A stretch of 5,829 nucleotides of DNA from Chloroflexota bacterium (GTDB lineage: Bacteria; Chloroflexota; Anaerolineae; JAADDB01): assembly GCA_013154135.1 (NCBI GenBank), contig JAADDB010000327.1:1-5829 (forward strand), read 5' to 3'. Position numbers and translations under genes: made by a program. Below, piece after piece: positions 1 through 5,829 of the stretch; position 1 is the first letter of the stretch; each line of letters opens with the position of its first letter. Under the pieces are notes generated by a model, which worked only from the letters and a program-made list of their open reading frames with translations, ran no database searches and was not told the DNA's origin.

Positions 1-19
1 CCGTCCGCGCCCAAGGGGC
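1..19 (-). repeat. degenerate, edge-truncated copy of the GC-rich dispersed repeat
   Basis: On the minus strand this reads CCTTGG, two variable bases, then GCGGACGG. The repeat copies at 132-157 and 5727-5752 share this arrangement, with about 15 of 18 positions matching the 5727-5752 copy. It has the same orientation as the 132-157 copy. The window edge cuts it off, so the extent is unknown. Low complexity of GC-rich DNA makes chance similarity possible. Confidence 0.35.
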
Positions 20-98
20 CAGGGGCGCATTCTATCCCGTGGGCCATTTATTGGGTTGCAACTGACCTTTGAGTTGATTTCTCCCGGCTACACACCAA

Positions 99-125
99 TT
101 AATCGTCAATCGTTAATCGTTACTC
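99..125 (+). repeat. heptad-based direct repeat, copy 1
   Basis: A 27-nt stretch beginning TTAATCGTC and ending CGTTACTC is repeated without a mismatch at 192-218. Internally it is a run of 7-nt units (AATCGTC, AATCGTT, AATCGTT, then ACTC). It is AT-richer than the surrounding DNA. Short heptanucleotide tandem repeats (STRR elements) are known between genes in filamentous cyanobacteria, and similar tracts occur elsewhere. No function can be read from the sequence. Confidence 0.9.
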
Positions 126-191
126 CACGGACCCGTCCGCCGCCAAGATGCTACTGAGAACGGCGAAGGAGACGTCGGCCGGGCGCTCACC
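126..191. repeat. 66-nt GC-rich unit between heptad repeats, containing a dispersed 26-nt core
   Basis: This block lies exactly between the two 27-nt direct repeats, giving a 93-nt period. Its part at 132-157 (starting CCCGTCCGCCGCCAAG, ending TGCTACTGA) recurs on the minus strand at 5752-5727 with one mismatch, at position 148. The rest of the block (158-191) has no clear second copy here. On the minus strand the block is open for about 20 codons, but both ends are stops supplied by the heptad repeats, so I treat it as a noncoding dispersed repeat. Confidence 0.75.
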
Positions 192-240
192 TTAATCGTC
201 AATCGTTAATCGTTACTCGTTAGTTACTCGTTACCCATCG
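192..240 (+). repeat. heptad-based direct repeat, copy 2, extended
   Basis: Positions 192-218 repeat 99-125 perfectly. The tract then continues with further units (TTACTCGTTA at 213-222 and again at 224-233) and fades out at a final ATCGTT near 237-242. The extension suggests expansion and contraction by slippage or recombination. The tract ends about 30 nt before the proposed acs promoter. Confidence 0.85.
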
Positions 241-269
241 TTCCTCAATTGTATCCGCCCGGCACCCAT

Positions 270-298
270 TTGTCGCGATGAGAGTTCAAAGGTAAAAT
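270..298 (+). promoter_or_regulatory. candidate sigma-70-type promoter for acs
   Basis: TTGTCG at 270-275 matches 4 of 6 bases of the -35 consensus. TAAAAT at 293-298 matches 5 of 6 of the -10 box. The spacer is 17 nt, the optimum. This would start transcription near 305 and give a leader of about 175 nt. The -10 box sits inside an imperfect palindrome: AAAGGTAA at 288-295 against TTACTTT at 298-304, with a 2-nt centre and one bulge. That could be an operator or simply the AT-rich promoter core. Confidence 0.55.
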
Positions 299-304
299 TA
301 CTTT

Positions 305-466
305 CAACCCTCTAGGGCTTTTAGTCCTTTCCCGAGGAAGAGATGTTTTGGGCATGGGAGTGGCGTACAAAGCCCGTCCCTACCCCAAAACCCCTTTCTG
401 TCACAGGGCAAGGACATGGAAGCCCGCCGAAGTGTTGCCGCTTTTGCACAAGTCATACCCTACACC
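305..466 (+). other. acs 5' leader with weak hairpins and a possible small leader ORF
   Basis: This is the stretch between the proposed transcription start and the acs ribosome binding site. It holds a weak hairpin (AGGGC 314-318 with GTCCT 324-328, then TTT). A second imperfect hairpin pairs GGGA 356-359 with TCCC 377-380 and GGC 362-364 with GCC 372-374. An ATG at 343 preceded by GAGGA (334-338) opens a 44-codon frame that stops at 475-477, three bases before the acs start codon. I recognise no riboswitch family. The whole region could instead be a decayed intergenic palindromic repeat. Confidence 0.3.
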
Positions 467-476
467 AGGAGGAGTG
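467..476 (+). promoter_or_regulatory. acs ribosome binding site
   Basis: AGGAGGAGTG contains a perfect AGGAGG at 467-472, 8 nt before the ATG at 481. This fixes the start codon. The stop codon TGA of a short upstream frame lies at 475-477, within the spacer. Confidence 0.9.
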
Positions 477-480
477 AGCC

Positions 481-2418
<1,938 letters not shown>

Positions 2419-2438
2419 GCCCCCGCAGTGCAGGGGAT

Positions 2439-2478
2439 GACCACGGCGCCGGCGATCCCGGCGCCGTGGTCGCGTTTT
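2439..2478 (+). terminator. intrinsic terminator after acs, between convergent genes
   Basis: A perfect 14-bp inverted repeat (GACCACGGCGCCGG at 2439-2452 with CCGGCGCCGTGGTC at 2458-2471) encloses a 5-nt loop. It is followed by GCG and TTTT (2475-2478). The U-tract serves the plus strand, so it terminates acs. The last T overlaps the stop codon of the convergent P450 gene. The hairpin begins 6 nt past that stop and may also slow transcription from the other side, although no U-run follows it on the minus strand. Confidence 0.9.
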
Positions 2479-3803
2479 CACCCCGTACGCTCCAGCCACA
2501 TGTAGACGCCCGGATGCGGCCTCAGCGTGAGGACGGGGCGGGCGCGCACCGGATAACCGGGCACCAGGGCCAGCTGGTACCTTCGGGCCACCAGAGCCAG
2601 GATCACCGTCATCTCCAAGGGCGCGAGGAAATACCCCAGGCACTTGCGTGGTCCCCCGCTGAAGGGATAGTACGCGAAGGGCGGGAGATCCTGGGGCACA
2701 CCGTTGCGGAACCGCTCCGGGTCAAAGGCCTCGGGCGCGGGCCAGAGGTCTGGGTTCCGGTGGGTGACGTAGGGGCTCACGATCACCCGGGCGCCCGCGG
2801 GGATGCGCACCCCGTCGATTTGGTCCTCTGCCACGGCATCCCGGGCCGTGACCCACACGGAGGGGTACAGGCGCAGGACTTCGTCGATGACCATCCGCGT
2901 GTAAGTCAGCCGGTCCACATCCTCCCGCGTGAACGGCCGCTCCCCCAGCACCTCCTGCACCTCCGCGCGGAACTCCCGGTCCACCTGGGGATGGGTGCTC
3001 AGGAGGTACCAGGTCCAACTGAGCGCGAGGGCCGTGGTCTCATGTCCGGCCAGGAAGACGGTCAAAGCCTGGTTGCGCAACTCCTCATCGCCCAACTGTT
3101 CCCCTGTTTCCGGGTCCTTGGCCTTCATGAGGAGGTCCAGGAGGTCAGACCGTTCCGCGCCGGACGCGCGGCGGGAGCGGATGATGCGGTAGACCACCTC
3201 GTCCAAGGTGGCTTTGGCCTTGCGGAATGTGGGGTGGGAGCGGACGTAGAGGGAGGAGAGCCGGGGCCAGGGGCTCCAGGCGATGCGGTTGAGCGCGTGC
3301 ATCGCGTCGTTGAACGCGTTCAGGAGCCGTTCTTCCTCCTCCAGGATGTCCACGGAGAACATGATGCGGGCGATGATGGCGAGGGTGACTTCCATCATCA
3401 GGTGGACGACGTCGGTGGGGGTGCGTTGGTCGGCCAGGGTGTCCCATTGGGGGAAGAACTCCTCCACCGTCCCCGCGATGGTGTCCACCGTGTTGAGGAG
3501 GCGACGACGGCTGAACGCGGGTTGGACCAGGCGCCGCAGGCGGTGCCATGTTTCGCCTTCCGCGCTGACCAGGTTTTCCCCAAGCAAGGGACGGGGGACA
3601 TCCATGGTGCGGCCTTTGATGTAGTTGGCCGCGTGGTCCTTCAGGATGTGTTGTACGCCCGTTGGGGAGGTGACGAGGTAGAGTCGGCGGGGCCCCAAGG
3701 GGAGTACGGCTACGCCACCCTGTTCCTGGGCAAGGCGGACCAGGGTGTTCACCGGATCACGGCTGAACTGGGGCAAAAGCCCCAACATCGGGTACGTGCG
3801 CAT
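2478..3803 (-). CDS. cytochrome P450 monooxygenase
   Basis: This is a heme-thiolate monooxygenase of 441 aa, the usual length for soluble bacterial P450s. It has no N-terminal membrane anchor. Visible motifs are the C-helix WHRLRR (86-91), the I-helix oxygen-activation motif AGHETT (252-257), the K-helix EVLR (E308, R311), FDPERF (360-365) and the heme loop FSGGPRKCLG (381-390) with cysteine ligand C388. All invariant residues are present, so it should be active. The start is taken at 3803 because AGGAGG lies 5 nt upstream; the longer frame reaching 3893 has no such site and would run through the promoter. The substrate cannot be read from the sequence, and no ferredoxin or reductase gene is in the window. 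It lies 141 nt downstream of the CDP-alcohol transferase gene on the same strand but has its own TATAAT box. It converges with acs. Confidence 0.95.
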   Translation of the reverse strand: MRTYPMLGLLPQFSRDPVNTLVRLAQEQGGVAVLPLGPRRLYLVTSPTGVQHILKDHAANYIKGRTMDVPRPLLGENLVSAEGETWHRLRRLVQPAFSRRRLLNTVDTIAGTVEEFFPQWDTLADQRTPTDVVHLMMEVTLAIIARIMFSVDILEEEERLLNAFNDAMHALNRIAWSPWPRLSSLYVRSHPTFRKAKATLDEVVYRIIRSRRASGAERSDLLDLLMKAKDPETGEQLGDEELRNQALTVFLAGHETTALALSWTWYLLSTHPQVDREFRAEVQEVLGERPFTREDVDRLTYTRMVIDEVLRLYPSVWVTARDAVAEDQIDGVRIPAGARVIVSPYVTHRNPDLWPAPEAFDPERFRNGVPQDLPPFAYYPFSGGPRKCLGYFLAPLEMTVILALVARRYQLALVPGYPVRARPVLTLRPHPGVYMWLERTG

Positions 3804-3808
3804 CTCAG

Positions 3809-3814
3809 CCTCCT
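3809..3814 (-). promoter_or_regulatory. P450 ribosome binding site that decides the start
   Basis: A perfect AGGAGG on the minus strand lies 5 nt (CTGAG) before the ATG at 3803-3801. This supports the internal methionine over the open frame's most upstream ATG at 3893. Confidence 0.85.
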
Positions 3815-3823
3815 GTCGGATGT

Positions 3824-3840
3824 GACGAATAACGAGTAAG
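3824..3840 (-). repeat. short heptad-repeat tract in the P450 leader
   Basis: The minus strand reads CTTACTCGTTATTCGTC, two heptamer units (ACTCGTT, ATTCGTC) of the family seen at 99-125 and 192-240. The 10-mer TTACTCGTTA is identical to 213-222 and 224-233. It reads in the same direction as the gene it precedes, as it does upstream of acs, and lies between the proposed transcription start and the ribosome binding site. Confidence 0.6.
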
Positions 3841-3849
3841 GGGGAAGGG

Positions 3850-3878
3850 ATTATAGGAAGCGGATTGAGGGCCGAACA
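3850..3878 (-). promoter_or_regulatory. candidate P450 promoter with perfect -10 box
   Basis: On the minus strand, TATAAT lies at 3855-3850, a perfect -10 hexamer in GC-rich surroundings. At a 17-nt spacing the -35 position holds TGTTCG (3878-3873), a poor match to TTGACA. A perfect -10 with a weak -35 fits a promoter that depends on a regulator. Transcription would start near 3843, about 40 nt before the P450 start codon. Confidence 0.6.
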
Positions 3879-3891
3879 CGTACCGCTGTTC
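3874..3891. promoter_or_regulatory. operator-like inverted repeat at the P450 -35 region
   Basis: GAACA (3874-3878) and TGTTC (3887-3891) form a perfect 5-bp inverted repeat separated by 8 nt. One arm covers five bases of the predicted -35 hexamer. This geometry suits a dimeric DNA-binding regulator. No regulator gene is in the window, and 5-bp arms can occur by chance. Confidence 0.35.
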
Positions 3892-3944
3892 ACCCTCCGC
3901 CTCCCTCACAAAACTCTATCTCCGGCAGACCGTGGCCATCGCCG

Positions 3945-4502
3945 TCATCCATCATCCCCGGTGGGGATGTGGCCCCGGTAGCGGGCCAGGAGGATCAGCT
4001 CTCGAATCCAGGTGCGCACGCGCGTCTTCACCCGCCGCCAGCGCACAATACCCAGTCCCACCAGCCAGAGCCCAAAAAGGAGGGCCAGCTCGGGCACGTA
4101 GCGAAAAGCAATCAGCCCGGTGGTCACATCAATGGGCCGCATGAAGACGATGACCACGGACTTGCGCTGGACCAGGGCAATGATGAGCATGGCCGCCAGC
4201 GTGTACACCACCGCCCACGTCCACGGGATATACCCGGCCATGGTCAGATACCCGAACGTGGCCCAGGTGAGGAACACATCCACCAGAAAATCATAGCGGC
4301 CGAGTTTCGTCTTCTTCCCGCTGCGCCGGGCAAGCGTCCCATCCAGCGCGTCCGCTATCCAGCCCAGGATGACGTAAACGGCCACTTGGTGGACCCCGTT
4401 GCGTCCATAGCGCCACCCTTCGTACAGAATAGCCACCCCGGTGAACGCGCGAAACAGGGTGAGCACATCAGCTCCGTAGGCGTAAAGCGTTTCCTTGCGC
4501 AT
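3945..4502 (-). CDS. CDP-alcohol phosphatidyltransferase-like integral membrane protein
   Basis: The family transfers a phospho-alcohol group from a CDP-alcohol to an acceptor alcohol at the membrane, releasing CMP. The protein has 185 aa and several hydrophobic segments (about 12-28, 37-53, 74-90, 94-111 and 136-153). An N-terminal LTLFRAF element resembles the start of PgsA-type enzymes. The metal-binding signature is visible as D51-x2-D54-G55-x2-A58-R59-x8-G68, then D71 and D75. The last part is G-x2-D-x3-D, whereas the family rule is G-x3-D-x3-D, so one residue is missing before D71. A basic, soluble tail follows from about residue 154. The acceptor is unknown; phosphatidylglycerophosphate, inositol-type or other lipids are all possible, and reduced activity cannot be excluded. 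Its start lies 5 nt after the receiver gene's stop, with only AAGGA at 12 nt as a ribosome binding site, which suggests translational coupling. Confidence 0.85.
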   Translation of the reverse strand: MRKETLYAYGADVLTLFRAFTGVAILYEGWRYGRNGVHQVAVYVILGWIADALDGTLARRSGKKTKLGRYDFLVDVFLTWATFGYLTMAGYIPWTWAVVYTLAAMLIIALVQRKSVVIVFMRPIDVTTGLIAFRYVPELALLFGLWLVGLGIVRWRRVKTRVRTWIRELILLARYRGHIPTGDDG

Positions 4503-4507
4503 ACCCG

Positions 4508-4912
4508 TTACTCATCCTTCGCTGGCAGGTACTGCTCCACCTGCCGAATGATGTCCCCTATCGTGACGGGACGCTTTATCAACTGCACCCGGTCGGACTG
4601 GGTCAACTCGGGCCAGGAGATGGGGCGGATGCCGGATGTGATGACAAGCCAGGGAGCCGGGTCCGTTATCTCCAACAAATCCCGGATCTTCTCCCGCGAG
4701 AAATCCGGATCCCCCTCCGGGTCCAGGATGACCAGCGCGGGCCGCACCTGAGGACGGCGGATCAGGTACCCCAAGGCCAGGTGGATGCCCGGAAGGGCTC
4801 GCACCTCATATCCCCGTTCCTGGAGTTCGGCCAGGATGTAGGCGCGGGAACGCCACGGCGTGGCGATCAGCAAGATGGGCTGGAGCTCATCGAATCCCGG
4901 ACCTTGGGCCAT
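4508..4912 (-). CDS. degenerate response-regulator receiver-domain protein (stand-alone)
   Basis: The protein has 134 aa with the alternating pattern of a CheY-like receiver and no output domain. Strand 1 is ILLIAT (13-18), where true receivers carry an acidic pair; here there is none. The phospho-acceptor position is kept as D64 in LVILDPEG. T92 (VITSG) fits the conserved Thr/Ser. The strand-5 motif is IKRPV (112-116), with R114 directly before the proline where lysine is expected and K113 next to it. Loss of the acidic Mg-binding residues suggests it is not switched by ordinary phosphotransfer and acts as a protein-interaction module. The start at 4912 is set by GGAGGA 8 nt upstream and follows the TPR gene's stop by 4 nt. 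An open frame extends to 5116, but that part is out-of-frame TPR sequence. No histidine kinase is in the window. Confidence 0.75.
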   Translation of the reverse strand: MAQGPGFDELQPILLIATPWRSRAYILAELQERGYEVRALPGIHLALGYLIRRPQVRPALVILDPEGDPDFSREKIRDLLEITDPAPWLVITSGIRPISWPELTQSDRVQLIKRPVTIGDIIRQVEQYLPAKDE

Positions 4913-4916
4913 GGGC

Positions 4917-5699
4917 TCATTCCTCCTCTTCCGAAGGGGTGGGAGGTTCCAAGGATTCCCGCTTGGGTGCATCCCGTTTGGTCGCGGTGAACCCGTGCAG
5001 GAGGGGACTGGCGCGCTCGGCCGAGCGGTACGCGGCCAGCTTCTCCAGGTTGAACCGGGCCGGCTCGTAGGATGGGTCCAGGGCCAGGGCCTGTTGCAGC
5101 GCGCGTTCCGCGTCATCCCACCGGCCGCCGAGCATGTGGGCCACGCCCAGGTTGCTCCAGAGGATGGGGCTGTCGGGCGCGTGTTTCAGTCCCTCGCGGA
5201 AGTGTTCCACCGCTTCCTCGGCCCGTTCGGCCTGGAGGGCTTGGAGCCCCTTTTGCAGCGCGTCGAACGCGCGGCGCAGCTGCTCCTCCCCCTCCGGGGT
5301 TTCCGGGTTCACCCCAAACGCGCGGGCCAGATGGCGCAACGCCTGCGCCAATTGCCGCTCTGTGAGTTCCAGCCCGCGGATGACATCCGGGGGATAGTTC
5401 TGCTCCCGGGCCAACTGAAGGGCTTTTTGCGCCGCGTCGCGGGCTTCCAACGTGTAGCCCTGGGCATCGGCTACTTGCGCCAGCGCGTGCCAAGCCTCCA
5501 CCTGCCGGGGATCCAGGGCCAGACTCTTGCGCAGGGCTTGGTACGCATCTTGCGTCCGGCCTAGCTGGTGATATGCTACGCCCAATCCGTGCCACGCGCC
5601 CGCGTTGTCGGGCGCGCGGTCCAGTACCTGCTGAAAGTGCCGGACCGCGTCTTCGAGACGTCCTTCCACAATTGCTTGCCAACCTTGTTCCTGGTTCAT
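4917..5699 (-). CDS. tetratricopeptide repeat (TPR) protein
   Basis: This 260-aa, apparently cytoplasmic protein has no signal peptide or membrane segment. TPR-like units cover residues 3-33, 34-67 (AWHGLGVAYHQLGR, ending LALDP), 68-100, about 146-177, and 178-211 (LWSNLGVAHMLGGRWDDAER, then LALDP). The region 101-145 between the two TPR blocks is helical and charged but not a clear TPR. The last 25 or so residues are Lys/Arg/Pro-rich and end in four glutamates, probably disordered. TPRs bind protein partners, so a scaffold or adaptor role is likely; no catalytic motif is seen. It is the first gene of the three-gene minus-strand cluster, and its stop lies 4 nt before the receiver gene's start. 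An AGGGGGG run (5710-5704) just before the ATG may serve as ribosome binding site. No convincing promoter is visible upstream. Confidence 0.85.
   Translation of the reverse strand: MNQEQGWQAIVEGRLEDAVRHFQQVLDRAPDNAGAWHGLGVAYHQLGRTQDAYQALRKSLALDPRQVEAWHALAQVADAQGYTLEARDAAQKALQLAREQNYPPDVIRGLELTERQLAQALRHLARAFGVNPETPEGEEQLRRAFDALQKGLQALQAERAEEAVEHFREGLKHAPDSPILWSNLGVAHMLGGRWDDAERALQQALALDPSYEPARFNLEKLAAYRSAERASPLLHGFTATKRDAPKRESLEPPTPSEEEE
4921..4926 (-). promoter_or_regulatory. ribosome binding site of the receiver gene, inside the TPR gene
   Basis: GGAGGA lies 8 nt before the ATG at 4912-4910. It is read within the TPR gene's final glutamate codons, so the acidic C-terminus of the TPR protein and the initiation signal for its neighbour use the same bases. 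It supports starting the receiver protein at MAQGPGF. Confidence 0.75.
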
Positions 5700-5726
5700 G
5701 CTGCCCCCCTGCTGGAGTGAAAATGT

Positions 5727-5752
5727 TCAGTAGCACCTTGGCGGCGGACGGG
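5727..5752 (-). repeat. second full copy of the 26-nt GC-rich dispersed repeat
   Basis: On the minus strand this stretch (starting CCCGTCCGCCGCCAAG, ending TGCTACTGA) matches 132-157 at 25 of 26 positions. It lies 27 nt before the TPR start codon and points toward it, so the two copies form inverted repeats facing into the five-gene interval. No transposase is present. The remaining sequence at 5753-5829 is very GC-rich and shows no gene I can support. Confidence 0.75.
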
Positions 5753-5829
5753 GCCGCGCCTCGGCGGGTGCCGGCGTCCTCGCCCCGTGCGAAGAAAGAG
5801 TTTTGCGTGGGTGCGGGCCGGGCGAAGCC

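Noticed and set aside
99..218. Minimal CRISPR-like pattern (two identical 27-nt repeats)
   Set aside because: There are only two repeats. They are internally heptameric, the 66-nt spacer is too long and is itself a dispersed repeat, and no cas gene is present.
305..466. Riboswitch in the acs leader
   Set aside because: Only short, imperfect hairpins are visible and no conserved motif of a known riboswitch class was recognised.
2466..3839. A 457-codon open frame on the plus strand opposite the P450 gene
   Set aside because: Its translation shows no family motifs and is rich in Gly, Arg, Val and His, as expected for the antisense of a GC-rich gene. The minus-strand frame has every P450 signature.
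3804..3893. A 30-residue N-terminal extension of the P450
   Set aside because: The extension would span the TATAAT box and the heptad tract and lacks a good ribosome binding site. The internal ATG at 3803 has AGGAGG at 5 nt.
3953..3969. Hairpin CATCCCC / GGGGATG as terminator of the CDP-alcohol transferase gene
   Set aside because: It lies within the last codons of the gene, has a 3-nt loop, and no U-run follows on the minus strand.
4507..4513. CGTTACTC-like heptad fragment at the receiver/transferase junction
   Set aside because: Only about 8 bases match, and they are accounted for by the receiver gene's stop codon and the transferase gene's leader.
4913..5116. A 68-residue N-terminal extension of the receiver protein
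   Set aside because: This part is out-of-frame TPR coding sequence, rich in Pro, Arg and Trp. The start at 4912 has a good ribosome binding site and gives a normal receiver length.

Overview
This is a GC-rich bacterial window with strong AGGAGG-type ribosome binding sites and closely packed genes. The gene set, together with AATCGTT/ACTCGTT heptanucleotide tracts between genes, suggests a Chloroflexota-like bacterium (Anaerolineae or relatives). That placement is inference from style and recall. No 16S rRNA or other taxonomic marker is present.

Layout. Positions 1-480 form a gene-poor, repeat-rich leader. It holds a 27-nt perfect direct repeat built from heptamers, flanking a 66-nt GC-rich unit, then a plausible sigma-70 promoter (270-298) and a roughly 175-nt leader before acs. 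Positions 481-2418 (+) encode an AMP-forming acetyl-CoA synthetase of 645 aa. Positions 2439-2478 form a strong hairpin terminator lying between convergent genes. Positions 2478-3803 (-) encode a soluble class cytochrome P450 of 441 aa with its own TATAAT box and an operator-like inverted repeat in the 141-nt gap at 3804-3944. Positions 3945-5699 (-) hold a tightly coupled three-gene cluster transcribed as TPR protein, then degenerate receiver-domain protein, then CDP-alcohol phosphatidyltransferase-like membrane protein. Positions 5700-5829 hold no confident gene but carry a second copy, in inverted orientation, of the GC-rich repeat seen near the left end.

How the genes fit together. Acs makes acetyl-CoA from acetate, ATP and CoA and appears to be an independent transcription unit. 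The TPR/receiver/CDP-alcohol transferase cluster is the least ordinary part. Its gene spacings of 4 and 5 nt imply coordinated translation. The receiver has lost its acidic pocket, and the transferase has a CDP-alcohol motif one residue shorter than the canonical spacing. A signalling or scaffolding pair controlling a membrane phospholipid-type enzyme is an inference. The P450 follows on the same strand but has its own promoter, and no ferredoxin or reductase partner is seen here.

The main candidates for something new are the coupled TPR/pseudo-receiver/transferase module, the off-register catalytic motif, and the two intertwined intergenic repeat families.
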